A DNA stretch of 64,000 bases from contig JAHIVH010000066.1 of NCBI GenBank assembly GCA_018816735.1, positions 1 through 64,000 of the forward strand. The letters run 5' to 3'. The notes beneath the pieces were generated by a model. It saw only the letters and a program-made list of their open reading frames with translations, was not told the origin of the DNA and did not search any database. How positions within the stretch are numbered: the stretch's first letter is position 1; the number at the start of each line of letters is the position of its first letter. Of this stretch, positions 8,319 through 17,539 are shown in pieces. The DNA comes from Pseudomonadota bacterium. Lineage in GTDB: Bacteria; Desulfobacterota; Desulfobacteria; Desulfobacterales; JAHIVH01. Position numbers and translations under genes: made by a program.

Positions 8319-10514
8319 ATGAAAAATCTGCCTAAACAAATTCTTAAGGAAACATTCGGGTACGACTCCTTCCGGCCCCTTCAGGAAGACGTTATCCACC
8401 ATATCCTTGATAAGAAGGATGCGTTGGTGATCATGCCTACGGGCGGTGGTAAATCCATCTGCTATCAGATTCCGGCACTTGTTTTCAAAGGCCTGACCAT
8501 TGTGGTATCTCCATTGATATCCCTGATGAAAGACCAGGTGGAACAACTCATGGAAACAGGCGTTTTAGCCGTATCTTTAAACAGTTCCATATCGCCGGAT
8601 CAGTTTCGGAAAAACGTATCTCTGATCAAACAGAAAAAAGCGAAACTGGTTTACATGGCTCCGGAAACCCTTTTAAAAGATTCGATTACAGGCATGCTCT
8701 CCACTGAACAGGTGGATTGTCTGACCATTGATGAGGCCCATTGCATTTCCGAATGGGGGCACGATTTCCGGCCTGAATACCGGAAGCTGGTATCTGTGCG
8801 AGCCTGTTTTCCGAATGCCGTTTGTGTCGCACTGACTGCGACAGCCACACCCCGCGTCCGGGAGGATATCCAGAAGAGTCTGGGGTTTGAATCCTCTTCA
8901 GCCTTTATCGGCAGCTTTAACAGGGAAAACCTGCTTATCCATGTTGTGCAGAAGGAGAACCCACTGTCGCAAACGCTTAGCGTCATTGAAAAATATCAAG
9001 GCCAGTCCGGGATTATCTACTGTTTTTCACGAAATCAGGTGGACGACCTGAGCGCGGTTCTGTCTGACAGGGGGTTTTCCGTAAGACCGTATCATGCCGG
9101 ACTGCCTGATGCGGAGCGCATGGAAAACCAGGAGCGTTTCATCAAGGATGATGTGCAGATTATTGTGGCGACCATAGCATTTGGCATGGGTATCAACAAA
9201 CCCAATGTCCGGTTTGTGATTCATTATGATCTTCCGAAAAATATAGAAAGCTACTATCAGGAGATCGGCAGGGCAGGGCGTGACGGACTCAAATCCCTTT
9301 GCCTGCTTCTCTTTTCCTATGGGGATATCCGAAAGATCAAGTATTTCATTAACGATAAAAATGAAAAAGAAAAACGCATGGCGATCAATCATTTGAACGC
9401 CCTGGTCCGGTATACAGAAACCGATACATGCAGGCGGCGGATATTGCTTCACTATTTTGGAGAAGACATTGAGATTGAAAACTGCGGCATGTGCGATAAT
9501 TGCCTTGAAGAAAAAAAGCCGCAACACGATATCACCATTGAAGCGCAAAAATTTTTATCCTGTGTGAAACGAACCGGAGAAACCTTCGGTATCCAGCACA
9601 TCATAGACGTGCTTCGAGGTTCTGAGGCAAAAAAGATACTCCGGTTTAATCATCACCACCTCTCCACGTATGGGATTGGGAAGGACTATACCCGAAAACA
9701 ATGGCAACATCTTGCCCATCAGTTTCTTCATAAAGGGCTTATGGTTCAGGACATGGAATACGGCAGCATAAAGATTACAAAAAAAGCGTGGGACGTGTTT
9801 AAAGGAGAAATGTCTGTATATGGAAAAATTCTTGCAGAAGATACGGGTGAACGTTTTAAAGCGGAAGAAGAAACCGTCGATACGGCGTATGATCAGGAAC
9901 TGTTTGATCTGTTAAGAAGCAAACGAAAGACACTGGCAACAAAAGCCAATGTCCCGCCCTACGTGATCTTTTCCGACAAAACCCTGGTGGAAATGGCCAC
10001 TGTTTTTCCCCAGTCAGCGGAACGTCTGCTTACCATTAGCGGTGTGGGTAGCGTTAAGCTCGATAAATATGGCCAGACCTTTTTAACTGTGATTCAGGAA
10101 TATTGCCGCAACACCAACATTGAGGAAAAACCCCTGCCCAGTGTCCGAAATGCCATTCGACCCGTAAACGGGACAAAGCGCCTTCGGCATCAGGTCATCG
10201 GAGAGATGGCCAACAGAGGGACGTCTATATCGGACATTATGGCGATGTTTAAAATTAAGCAGATCACCGTGCTGGATCATTTGTTCAAGTTTTTTCTGGA
10301 AGGGAATCCCCTCCTGTCCGAAGATATATTACAGTTGCCTACACTGCCATCCGATCAGAAAAAGGCCGTTCTGGAGGCATTTGACAGGATAGGATACGAG
10401 TTTCTTTCACCGGTTTATTCTGCCTTGAACGGTTCTGTCGTTTATGAAGATCTCAAACTGATGCGTTTATGTTATCTGTGTGAAAAAAAAGTATTGGCAA
10501 AAAAAATGGACTGA
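8319..10514 (+). CDS. recQ: ATP-dependent DNA helicase RecQ
   Basis: A 3'-5' DNA helicase for recombination and repair, 731 residues from the ATG at 8319. AGGGGG sits 8-13 nt ahead; an ATG at 8310 is also in frame. Motifs in order are the Q-region FGYDSFRPLQ, Walker A TGGGKS (about 41-46), DEAH (about 138-141) followed by CISEWGHDFRPEY, the helicase C domain with QEIGRAGRDG, the RQC zinc site (CRRR ... CGMCDNC), the winged helix, an HRDC domain (about 510-590), and a C-terminal helix-turn-helix extension (about 610-670) seen in long bacterial RecQs. No operon partner is evident. Confidence 0.97.
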   Translation: MKNLPKQILKETFGYDSFRPLQEDVIHHILDKKDALVIMPTGGGKSICYQIPALVFKGLTIVVSPLISLMKDQVEQLMETGVLAVSLNSSISPDQFRKNVSLIKQKKAKLVYMAPETLLKDSITGMLSTEQVDCLTIDEAHCISEWGHDFRPEYRKLVSVRACFPNAVCVALTATATPRVREDIQKSLGFESSSAFIGSFNRENLLIHVVQKENPLSQTLSVIEKYQGQSGIIYCFSRNQVDDLSAVLSDRGFSVRPYHAGLPDAERMENQERFIKDDVQIIVATIAFGMGINKPNVRFVIHYDLPKNIESYYQEIGRAGRDGLKSLCLLLFSYGDIRKIKYFINDKNEKEKRMAINHLNALVRYTETDTCRRRILLHYFGEDIEIENCGMCDNCLEEKKPQHDITIEAQKFLSCVKRTGETFGIQHIIDVLRGSEAKKILRFNHHHLSTYGIGKDYTRKQWQHLAHQFLHKGLMVQDMEYGSIKITKKAWDVFKGEMSVYGKILAEDTGERFKAEEETVDTAYDQELFDLLRSKRKTLATKANVPPYVIFSDKTLVEMATVFPQSAERLLTISGVGSVKLDKYGQTFLTVIQEYCRNTNIEEKPLPSVRNAIRPVNGTKRLRHQVIGEMANRGTSISDIMAMFKIKQITVLDHLFKFFLEGNPLLSEDILQLPTLPSDQKKAVLEAFDRIGYEFLSPVYSALNGSVVYEDLKLMRLCYLCEKKVLAKKMD

Positions 10515-10633
10515 GATGGCAACCGTTCCCGAAACAATTTATATTTTCACCTTGACCCATGTGCAGAAAATTGCTTAGGCTTTGACGCATTTCAGATGGT
10601 AATCAAAAATACATACACACTGAAGGAGGATTG

Positions 10634-11356
10634 ATGAGCCCGATTGACTGGAGAAGGGATGGTGCGGTCGCGATTGTTGTGATGCAGAAAGATGACAATA
10701 CGATGAATATCGATTTTGTTGATGGGATGTTTGACGTGCTTGACGCCATTCTTGAAGACAAGGACATGACAGCTGTTGTCATAACCTCGGGGAACAAGAA
10801 AAACTGGTCAATAGGCCTGGACATGAACTGGCTGGGTACCCTTATTGCGGAAAATGATGTGGCGCTTTTGAAACGGTTCATGCTCCGGATAGATGACATG
10901 TTCAAGAAAATTCTTCTCTATCCTCTGCCCGTCATTGCAGCAATAAACGGTCATGCGTTCGGGTCTGGTGCGATTCTTTCCTGCGCCTGTGATTTCAGGT
11001 TCATGAAGGCGGACAAAGGGTATTTTTGTTTTCCGGAAATTGATTTGGGCATTCCCTTCATGCCAGGACAACTGGCGTTTTGTCAAAAAGCCATTCCTGT
11101 GCAAAAATTTCAGGAGCTTCTGTTGACAGGCAAACGGGCAGGGGCAAAGGAACTTGAGGCATGTCAGGCCATTTTAAAGGCCTGTGCGGATGAGGCGGAA
11201 CTGTTTCAGGAAGCCATCGGTTTTGCCAGATCCCTGCATAAGAAACGGGGTATATTCGGTGAGATGAAAAAAAGGCATAATCAGCCCATGGTTACGAAGC
11301 TGGAAAATGAGGATAGCAAGTATATTGATAGCATGGCTGTGCTGATATCTGATTAA
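10634..11356 (+). CDS. Enoyl-CoA hydratase/isomerase-family protein
   Basis: A 240-residue crotonase-fold protein with a strong AAGGAGGA site just before the ATG (a TTG three bases upstream is in frame). Crotonase features are visible: the oxyanion-hole segment IGLDMNWLG and AAINGHAFGSGAILSCACDFRFM. The two catalytic glutamates of classical enoyl-CoA hydratases are not both evident: GHAFGSGAIL and FPEIDLGIPF carry only the second acidic position. It may therefore be an isomerase or another crotonase-fold enzyme. It is followed 21 nt later by a 4Fe-4S protein and then an SDR, which look co-transcribed. Confidence 0.85.
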   Translation: MSPIDWRRDGAVAIVVMQKDDNTMNIDFVDGMFDVLDAILEDKDMTAVVITSGNKKNWSIGLDMNWLGTLIAENDVALLKRFMLRIDDMFKKILLYPLPVIAAINGHAFGSGAILSCACDFRFMKADKGYFCFPEIDLGIPFMPGQLAFCQKAIPVQKFQELLLTGKRAGAKELEACQAILKACADEAELFQEAIGFARSLHKKRGIFGEMKKRHNQPMVTKLENEDSKYIDSMAVLISD

Positions 11357-11377
11357 TGTTGTGACAAGGAGAATAAA

Positions 11378-12193
11378 ATGGCTGGACCGTATTTCATTAA
11401 ACATATCATCAATAAAACATTTTCCCAGCGGTTTTTCTGGTCAAGGTTGTCCCATATCCGGGGAATCGGGCGCCTGATGGAGTATGCGCTGTTTGAAGAC
11501 GATGACATCATTTATCTGCCAAAAGATAATACCGTTCCCATCAATCAGTCTCTTCCCCAGAAAGAGGATTTGGTTGTTCCTTCAGATGTGCTGATCCATT
11601 TTATCAAAAAGGCAAAATACCGATGGATCATGGATTTTTGCATTTGCAGGGATTCATCGGACTGTAAGGATTATCCCATTAACCTGGGATGTATGTTTCT
11701 TGGGGAGGCGGCCAAAGATATCAATCCCAGGTTCGGTCGCCTTGTAAGTGAACAGGAGGCACTGGATCATGTGACCCGATGCCGGGAGGCGGGGCTTGTG
11801 CATCTGATCGGAAGAAACAAGCTGGATACCGTATGGCTGAATATCAAGCCGGGTGAAAAACTGTTGACCATCTGCAATTGCTGCCCCTGTTGTTGTTTGT
11901 GGAAGGTGCTTCCGGTGATCAACCCAAGCATCAGTTCAAAAGTGAATCGCATGCCTGGCGTGTCTGTCCGGGTTACAGAAAAGTGCGTGGGGTGCGGCAC
12001 CTGCACAAAAGATATCTGCTTTGTGGATGCCATTCACCTTGATGGGGAAAAAGCGGTTATTGGTGAAGATTGCAGGGGGTGTGGCCGATGTGTGTCTGTA
12101 TGTAAGAAGGGTGCCATTGAACTGAGGGTAGACAATCAGGCATTTGTGGATGATGCCATCAACCGGATTTCAGGGTTGGTGGATGTTTCCTGA
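11378..12193 (+). CDS. Cysteine-rich 4Fe-4S protein
   Basis: A 271-residue protein with AAGGAG before the ATG. The C-terminal part (about 195-250) holds two ferredoxin-type cluster motifs: CVGCGTCTKDIC and CRGCGRCVSVC. Upstream are two further cysteine groups, CICRDSSDC ... GC (about residues 87-107) and CNCCPCCC (about 167-174), which are not part of a normal ferredoxin and could bind another metal centre. There is no signal peptide or membrane segment, so it is probably cytoplasmic. The position between a crotonase-like gene and an SDR suggests electron transfer in acyl or ketone metabolism. The exact reaction is unknown. Confidence 0.8.
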   Translation: MAGPYFIKHIINKTFSQRFFWSRLSHIRGIGRLMEYALFEDDDIIYLPKDNTVPINQSLPQKEDLVVPSDVLIHFIKKAKYRWIMDFCICRDSSDCKDYPINLGCMFLGEAAKDINPRFGRLVSEQEALDHVTRCREAGLVHLIGRNKLDTVWLNIKPGEKLLTICNCCPCCCLWKVLPVINPSISSKVNRMPGVSVRVTEKCVGCGTCTKDICFVDAIHLDGEKAVIGEDCRGCGRCVSVCKKGAIELRVDNQAFVDDAINRISGLVDVS

Positions 12194-12230
12194 ACATTAA
12201 AATTAATTTGACCAACAAGGCGGGGGAGAT

Positions 12231-13172
12231 ATGAAGCATATCTGTATTACCGGTGTGTCCGGGTATCTGGGGATGAGGCTTGTAAATACATTATCGGCCC
12301 GTGATGATGTCGAAACGATTTTGGGCATTGATATTGTCCCGCCCCGGGTGCTTTCAAGCAAATTGACGTTTGTTAAAATGGACATCCGGTCCGGTGATTT
12401 GAAAACGTGTTTGTCTGATCATCACATTGATACGGTTTGTCATCTCGCCTTTGTCGTGAAACCGATCCATGATTTGAAAAAAATGCATGATATTGATTAC
12501 AACGGAACCCGGAATGTTTTAAAAAGCGCTTTTGAAGTTCAGTCAGAATACGTGGTCGCAATTAGCAGTACGCTTGCATATGGTGCTCACGAAGATAACC
12601 CTTTGGCGCTTTTTGAAACCCATCCACTACGTGGAAATGAACGCTATCCCTACGGATACTACAAGCGGCAGGTCGATACCATGATTCAGGATTTCGCGAG
12701 TGCGAATCCGGAGATGCCGATTACCATTTTAAGGCCTTGCACGGTATTTGGCCCCAGCGTGGACAATTATGTGTCGAGAATGCTGTTCCTGCCGGTTACG
12801 GTATCGGTCAAGGGCTTTAATCCGGCTGTCCAGCTGGTTCACGAAAATGATTTTGTGGATGCATGTATACTCGCTTTAGACAAACGAATCCCCGGTATTT
12901 TCAATATTGCGGGTGACGGCATCCTTACTGCAGAGGAGATTGCAAGAATCATCGGTACGAAACTGATTCCCATTCCGGCGTTTGTCCTATATCCTTTGCT
13001 TGAGTTGTTGTGGCGAATCCGGGCGCCAGGCGTTGAAGTGAACAGCGGATATCTGGACTATGCCAGATATCCTTTCATCGCCAGTAACACAAAGGCGAAA
13101 GAAGAGCTGGGATTTGCCCCGAAACACACATCAAAGGAAACGCTTCTGGAAACCGTGAGGCACAGAAAATGA
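12231..13172 (+). CDS. NAD-dependent epimerase/dehydratase (extended SDR)
   Basis: A 313-residue extended short-chain dehydrogenase. The N-terminal Rossmann motif is GVSGYLG (residues about 7-13), followed by the acidic residue of GIDIVPP, which favours NAD. The active-site segment is AISSTLAYG ... YPYGYYKRQ, containing the Ser and the Tyr-x-x-x-Lys. The C-terminal substrate region includes PCTVFGPSVDNY. GGGGGAG precedes the ATG. It overlaps the next gene by 4 nt (ATGA), so the two are translationally coupled. The substrate is unknown; sugar-nucleotide or sterol-like substrates are both possible for this family. Confidence 0.88.
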   Translation: MKHICITGVSGYLGMRLVNTLSARDDVETILGIDIVPPRVLSSKLTFVKMDIRSGDLKTCLSDHHIDTVCHLAFVVKPIHDLKKMHDIDYNGTRNVLKSAFEVQSEYVVAISSTLAYGAHEDNPLALFETHPLRGNERYPYGYYKRQVDTMIQDFASANPEMPITILRPCTVFGPSVDNYVSRMLFLPVTVSVKGFNPAVQLVHENDFVDACILALDKRIPGIFNIAGDGILTAEEIARIIGTKLIPIPAFVLYPLLELLWRIRAPGVEVNSGYLDYARYPFIASNTKAKEELGFAPKHTSKETLLETVRHRK

Positions 13173-13663
13173 TGATCCGGGCAAAACGAAAAAATAAATT
13201 TTCAAACTATCCGTTTTCTAAAAAATGGGCGACAGGTGTCCTGCTTGCCTTCCTGTTTTTTCACGGTTTTGGGCTCAGTTTGGCCATCGGGTGGACGGGC
13301 GCGCTGTTTTATCTGGTATTGTGGGCGCTTTCCTATCTGGTGATTTACTGGGGCGCCTGCAGGACGTGCGTATATTACGGAAAAGCGTGTCCTGTGCCAT
13401 TGGAGGGAAGCTGTGTTCATTATTTTTTTAAAAAAAGCCCTGAAAACATGGGATTTTCAGGACTGATCTGCGCAACCGCTTCCTATGGGCTCAGAATTGG
13501 CCTCCCTGTGGGGATTATGGTGCACGGGAAAATGACAATTAACGGCATCGTTTTTGGGAGTGTGTTTCTGCTGTTCTGGATGGTTCACCTTTATATGACC
13601 GGCTGTCCCAACTGCATCAATGAAAGTTGTCCGCTAAATCCCGATTATCAAGGCATCAGCTAA
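13169..13663 (+). CDS. Small multi-cysteine membrane protein, function unknown
   Basis: A 164-residue protein with about four hydrophobic segments (about 17-37, 38-57, 93-113, 119-143). Cysteine groups lie near membrane edges: CRTCVYYGKAC with a following C, and CPNCINESC close to the C-terminus. The gene overlaps the SDR gene by an ATGA junction. I do not recognise the family. The paired CxxC-like groups suggest metal binding or redox chemistry at the membrane and fit the iron-sulphur gene in the same operon. That role is inference. Confidence 0.75.
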   Translation: MMIRAKRKNKFSNYPFSKKWATGVLLAFLFFHGFGLSLAIGWTGALFYLVLWALSYLVIYWGACRTCVYYGKACPVPLEGSCVHYFFKKSPENMGFSGLICATASYGLRIGLPVGIMVHGKMTINGIVFGSVFLLFWMVHLYMTGCPNCINESCPLNPDYQGIS

Positions 13664-14028
13664 ACGCTTAATCGCCTTTCCCGGGTAAATATGGGCGTGG
13701 TCGATGTTTCAAAAATCGGTTTTGCCGTTCACCTGTTTGGGTTCAAAACCACCGTATATGTCAATTTTTTCATTTTTATTTTACTGAATTATTTAAAATT
13801 GCCTCAAAAAACAATAGGATTGAAAAAAAGCATATCAAAACTTGACAAATTTGAAAATATTGTTAGTTTAATGAAATAAAAAAGATCCCGATTGGGTTTC
13901 AAGTTGTTTCTCTCACTATTTTCTGTGGAATGCGCCAGGAAGATATTTTTTATCAATTAATAATAACCAGAGAGGTGAAAAAAGAGAGAAGGATTGAATG
14001 TATCACTATGCAGGAAAAGGAGGATTTT
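13664..14028. other. Intergenic stretch, AT-rich
   Basis: About 365 nt without a convincing gene. An open frame at 13691-13879 lacks a ribosome site and looks like chance. A TTGACA at 13842-13847 followed 16 nt later by TAGTTT is a weak promoter candidate for the small gene at 14029. Confidence 0.4.
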
Positions 14029-14232
14029 ATGCTGGACACCAACAATTTTGAATCAAAGGATATCGCTATAGACGGACTGGACGTAACCAAACATGTATCC
14101 CGCCTGGAGTCTTTCCGAAAAAAAGGCTGGTTCGTATTCAGATCATCACCTGACCCGCAGGCAATGAATTTCAGATACAGCCTTAAACGACCTATCGAAA
14201 CTGCAAACGCGAACTTAAAACATCATAAGTGA
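14029..14232 (+). CDS. Small hypothetical protein (67 aa)
   Basis: The ATG at 14029 is preceded by AAGGAGG (14017-14023) at ideal spacing, the main reason to accept it. The in-frame extension upstream to 13930 has no such site. The product is polar, with no signal or membrane segment, and contains the stretch SFRKKGWFVFRSS. I do not recognise it. A hairpin with an A/T flank follows at 14285-14318. Confidence 0.55.
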   Translation: MLDTNNFESKDIAIDGLDVTKHVSRLESFRKKGWFVFRSSPDPQAMNFRYSLKRPIETANANLKHHK

Positions 14233-14278
14233 CGCATCGGGTAACCCCCATTATTTTTTAAAATTAGGAATACATTTA

Positions 14279-14318
14279 TTAAAAAAGAGGAAGGCCTGTA
14301 TCCTGATGCCTTCCTCTT
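14279..14318 (-). terminator. Rho-independent terminator (convergent genes)
   Basis: AAGAGGAAGGC at 14285-14295 pairs perfectly with GCCTTCCTCTT at 14308-14318 over a 12-nt loop. Read leftward, the stem is followed by a run of T (the A run at 14280-14286), so it ends the minus-strand gene at 14345-15067. The stem may also stop the rightward small gene. Confidence 0.8.
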
Positions 14319-14344
14319 GAACAATCCTCTCCGGAATTCTTCGT

Positions 14345-15067
14345 TCAGAAAGATGTTTTTTCTTTTTCGACACGTTCAAGATTTTTGATCAGTCTTTTAC
14401 ATTCTTTTGTTGTCTTAAGCATGCTTTCTATCAGGCGTGCTGTCTTGTCTTTCAGATCCTCCCTGGTTTTCTGATGCATGCCCCGAAGTTTTGACAAATC
14501 CGTAACCAATTCAGATTTTATTGTTTTATTCAGTAACTGCTCAATGGTGGCGATATTGGTAAAAGGCGTGTCATCCTTTTGGCTTTTTCTTTTTTCAAGT
14601 CTCTTCTGCCGTTTATTGCTGACCAAATGAGAAAGCTCGCGGGTAGACAGATTATTCTCAATGCACAGTCTTGCAATTTCGAGCTTTTCAGAAGTATTTT
14701 CCAGCCTGACCAGATCTGACTTGTGGGTATAAGATAATTTCCCGGTATCAACATTGTTCTCGTTAAAAAAAAGTTCCTGGGCAGCGACTCTTACCATGAT
14801 AGTCAGGGTGGTGTAGGGAACCGCCAGATTTTTGTTCTTGCACAATACTTTGAAGCTTTTCGGTTTTCTGGGGTTTTTGGAAGTGGCAAGCACGATATTG
14901 TCATCAAAAAAATGTTTCAGCAGATAGCTTCCGATCTCAATAGCGCCCTGGTAAAGCGTTTCATTGGCTTTATCGTTGATGAATTGAACGGATTTTTCAA
15001 TAAATGCCTTATCCACTGTTTGGGTCACCGCACCTTGCTCATCGTTTTTGATTGTCCGGTCTGGCAT
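14345..15067 (-). CDS. Uncharacterised cytoplasmic protein, possibly DNA-binding
   Basis: A 240-residue protein from the ATG at 15067, chosen because AAAGGA lies 7 nt upstream; the longer frame to 15175 would begin with an unlikely hydrophobic extension. It has an all-alpha, charge-rich composition. Residues about 50-110 contain YQGAIEIGSYLLKHFFDDN, and a later segment (LENTSEKLEIARLCIENNLSTRELSHLV) resembles the helix-turn-helix region of ParB/KorB-like proteins. The C-terminal 80 residues look coiled-coil. I do not recognise a named family; a DNA-binding role is a guess from the central motif. Confidence 0.65.
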   Translation of the reverse strand: MPDRTIKNDEQGAVTQTVDKAFIEKSVQFINDKANETLYQGAIEIGSYLLKHFFDDNIVLATSKNPRKPKSFKVLCKNKNLAVPYTTLTIMVRVAAQELFFNENNVDTGKLSYTHKSDLVRLENTSEKLEIARLCIENNLSTRELSHLVSNKRQKRLEKRKSQKDDTPFTNIATIEQLLNKTIKSELVTDLSKLRGMHQKTREDLKDKTARLIESMLKTTKECKRLIKNLERVEKEKTSF

Positions 15068-15391
15068 GTGATCGTCCTTTTCAAGGGTGTTGTTTCCAAT
15101 GGGTAATATTATAATGAATATGAAAATTATTTCAAGAGTTTTTAACATGGTGAAAGATGGGGGAATGGCTCTCATATCTATAGATAAAAGTAAAGTATAT
15201 CAATTGATTATTAATTTTATTCATTACAGTTCACGCGCCTGAAATGTGAAATTTCTTTATGAAAATTTATTTAAAAAAATCTAAAAATGCATGTTGACAA
15301 CTTTACAATAAATATTAAATTTTATCCAAAAGAAAGACGAGGTATTCAACAGCGGATACACCACGCAAACCTAAATAAAGGAGGAACAGCC
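15068..15391. other. Divergent intergenic region upstream of the Hsp20 pair
   Basis: About 324 nt, very AT-rich, between the leftward unknown gene and the rightward hsp20 genes. A TTGACA is present at 15294-15299, but no good -10 box sits at standard distance. No CIRCE element and no clear sigma-32 promoter were seen. Confidence 0.4.
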
Positions 15392-15847
15392 ATGATGATA
15401 AGAAGAATGTTTGATTTCCCGGATGTCAGCCTGAGACGCCAGATGGAGGATTTTGACAGGCTGAGACGTCAATTGGATGTGTTGAATGGCAGATTTATGG
15501 GTTCAGGCGATTTGCAGAGAACCGGCGTTTTCCCCCTGATCAATCTTTCCGAGAACAAGGATGCGTATTTTGTAAGAGCCGAACTGCCGGGTGTAAAGGC
15601 AAATGAGCTGGATATTCAGGCAACCGGCAATTCAATGTCCATATCTGGTGAAAGACATATTCCGGAAGAAAATGGAAGTGCAAAATACCACAGGCGTGAA
15701 CGGGAGGCAGGAAAGTTTTCAAGAATGATCAGCCTGTCAAATGAAATTGATCCTGAACATGTAGAGGCAAAAATGGAAAACGGAATTCTGACAATCACCC
15801 TGCCCAAGGCTGAGAAAGCCAAACCCAGACAGGTAACTGTAAAATAA
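15392..15847 (+). CDS. Small heat-shock protein, Hsp20 family (first copy)
   Basis: A 151-residue ATP-independent holdase. The ATG at 15392 has AAGGAGGA in front (about 15378-15385); an earlier in-frame ATG at 15287 has none. The alpha-crystallin domain spans about residues 48-150, with the family signatures AYFVRAELPGVKANELDI, YHRREREAGKFSRMISLS and the C-terminal GILTITLPKAE. It is followed 28 nt later by a second Hsp20 gene, and the two probably act as a co-expressed pair. Confidence 0.93.
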   Translation: MMIRRMFDFPDVSLRRQMEDFDRLRRQLDVLNGRFMGSGDLQRTGVFPLINLSENKDAYFVRAELPGVKANELDIQATGNSMSISGERHIPEENGSAKYHRREREAGKFSRMISLSNEIDPEHVEAKMENGILTITLPKAEKAKPRQVTVK

Positions 15848-15875
15848 ATTTTCAGGAATAAAGGAGGGATTGAAC

Positions 15876-16277
15876 ATGGCCGAATCTAAAGAAATAAAAG
15901 CAAAAGACAAGAAAGAAATTGCCACGCCTGGCGAACAGATCAAACCTGGTCCCATATTCGCACCCGAAGTCGATATTTTTGAAAATGAACATGAGATCGT
16001 TATGCTGGCCGATCTTCCCGGCGTAAAAACATCTGATCTGAACATCGATCTACGTGATGATACATTGACAATTATGGGTGATGTGAATGCAGCAAAGCCT
16101 CAAAATGAAGATGATATCGTGGTTGAATATGAAGTGGGGCATTATCTCAGACAATTTACACTTTCTGAAGTGATTGACCAGAGCAGGATCGAGGCAAAAC
16201 TTGAAGACGGTGTGCTTCGGTTGACGCTGCCCAAGGTTGAAAAGGCAACACCACGAAAAATCACCGTGAATGCTTAA
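15876..16277 (+). CDS. Small heat-shock protein, Hsp20 family (second copy)
   Basis: A 133-residue Hsp20. The start is at 15876 behind AAGGAGGG; a TTG two codons earlier is also open. The alpha-crystallin domain covers about residues 28-132: VDIFENEHEIVMLADLPGV, followed by LRQFTLSEVIDQSRIEAKL and GVLRLTLPKVEKATPRKI. It is only moderately similar to the upstream copy and has a charged N-terminal extension, so this is an old tandem pair rather than a recent duplication. Confidence 0.93.
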   Translation: MAESKEIKAKDKKEIATPGEQIKPGPIFAPEVDIFENEHEIVMLADLPGVKTSDLNIDLRDDTLTIMGDVNAAKPQNEDDIVVEYEVGHYLRQFTLSEVIDQSRIEAKLEDGVLRLTLPKVEKATPRKITVNA

Positions 16278-16292
16278 AATTCAGGCATGCCG

Positions 16293-16335
16293 GCCGGAAC
16301 CTGATGAGAGCCGTGAAAAAATGACAGGTTCCGGC
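16293..16335 (+). terminator. Hairpin after the Hsp20 operon
   Basis: GCCGGAACCTG at 16293-16303 pairs with CAGGTTCCGGC at 16325-16335, an 11-bp perfect stem with a 21-nt loop. No strong T run follows (TGCTTTAC), so it may be a weak or factor-assisted terminator. Confidence 0.5.
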
Positions 16336-16691
16336 TGCTTTACGCAATCCATGCCATCAGGTTATCCTTATATTTTCGCTTCATATTTTTATCTGCTTGA
16401 TATAACACCAAATTAAATTTGACCATCCTGTAAAATTTCCTTTGAAATGGATTTTCTTGACAAGATAAAATATTTCATTTAATTTTGTCCATCACATGAT
16501 GTAAGCATATGTTGGAATACATCGTTTGTTGGATTATTGGCTGTGGTTGGATTTTTTTATTGTATAATTTGGCAGAATATGGTTTTGGGAGGTGTTTGTT
16601 TATTTAATTTCAAGGTCTTAACGCGTGCCTGAGTGACAAAATATTCTCATATAGGCACCCAATATATTGTAATGGAATAAGGAAGATAGGC
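16336..16691. other. Intergenic region upstream of a TetR gene
   Basis: About 355 nt, AT-rich. It contains TTGACA at 16457-16462 with a poor -10 17 nt later, and an inverted repeat GTGCCT (16625-16630) / AGGCAC (16653-16658) with an inner GAG/CTC match close to the TetR start. That repeat is a possible autoregulatory site but is weak. Confidence 0.35.
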
Positions 16692-17354
16692 ATGGCCTCA
16701 CCGCTTGAAAAAGCCAGAAAAGACCCCGCATCAATGAAAGGCCGGATTCTCGAGTCAGCCACGCGGCTGTTTGGACAGAACGGCTACCAAGGCACAACAA
16801 CGAGAATGATTGCAAAGGATGTGGGAATCGACATCTCAACGCTTTATTACCATTGGGGTGAAAAAGCGGATTTGTATGAAGCGGTCATGATCTGCATAAA
16901 AGAGGATCTTCGCAATCTGTTGGTTGAAATTGAAACGATTATCAAGGGAAAACCACTTTCAACACGCCTTGAAATTGCAATTAATATGTGCTGCGATTTT
17001 TATTTTGATTATCCTGAATCGACCAGCCTTGTGCTGTCCCATTATAACAGTGATGCATTGTCACAACCAGACAAGAGTGTAAAGCTTGATATCGCCGATG
17101 CAATTACCGATATCGCGTTTTCCATGGGACTTGTGCCGCATAAGTCGAATGTCAGTCTGCAGGTCAAAATGAAAGTGATGGCTGTTATTTTATCACTTTT
17201 CAGTTTTATTGCCGGCGAAAAACATATCCGGCAAATGTTAGGGGCTGACAATCAGGAATACAGGGAGGTTGTGAAGGAAACGCTTCGGTTTATTCTTATT
17301 CCGGCGTTTATTCAGGATAACCGGCAAAATAAAGACCTGTCGACCGATAGCTGA
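16692..17354 (+). CDS. TetR-family regulator of the beta-oxidation cluster
   Basis: A 220-residue regulator with AAGGAAG before the ATG. The helix-turn-helix is at residues about 18-65: ILESATRLFGQNGYQGTTTRMIAKDVGIDISTLYYHW (shown in full only for its key T-T-R-M-I and L-Y-Y-H-W positions). The C-terminal half is an unassigned ligand domain. It stands at the head of five same-direction genes for acyl-CoA degradation, so an acyl-CoA-responsive repressor is the likely role by context. Confidence 0.88.
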   Translation: MASPLEKARKDPASMKGRILESATRLFGQNGYQGTTTRMIAKDVGIDISTLYYHWGEKADLYEAVMICIKEDLRNLLVEIETIIKGKPLSTRLEIAINMCCDFYFDYPESTSLVLSHYNSDALSQPDKSVKLDIADAITDIAFSMGLVPHKSNVSLQVKMKVMAVILSLFSFIAGEKHIRQMLGADNQEYREVVKETLRFILIPAFIQDNRQNKDLSTDS

Positions 17355-17539
17355 TTCAACAGAACAAACATCATCATCTGCCAGAGCTGAGTCCATAACA
17401 ACCCCAAGACACAGGTGGCGTATACGTATGGAGGTATGCTTATTCTGTACCCCAAGGAACAGGCTGAATTATATTGAGAGTTGCTGATGGTGTTCGGCAA
17501 TTAAATTCTGGAGTGAACCTAAGACAAAGGAGGCAAAAG

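Noticed and set aside
13691..13879. 62-codon open frame after the small membrane protein gene
   Set aside because: No ribosome site, AT-rich composition and no recognisable pattern; treated as chance.
15280..15391. Heat-shock (sigma-32) promoter or CIRCE element before hsp20
   Set aside because: Only a TTGACA was found; no CCCCAT-like -10 and no 9-bp CIRCE inverted repeat.
17423..17431. TACGTATGG, identical to the -10 block of the ECF motif
   Set aside because: No TGTCGC-like box lies 16 nt upstream of CGTA, so it is probably coincidence.
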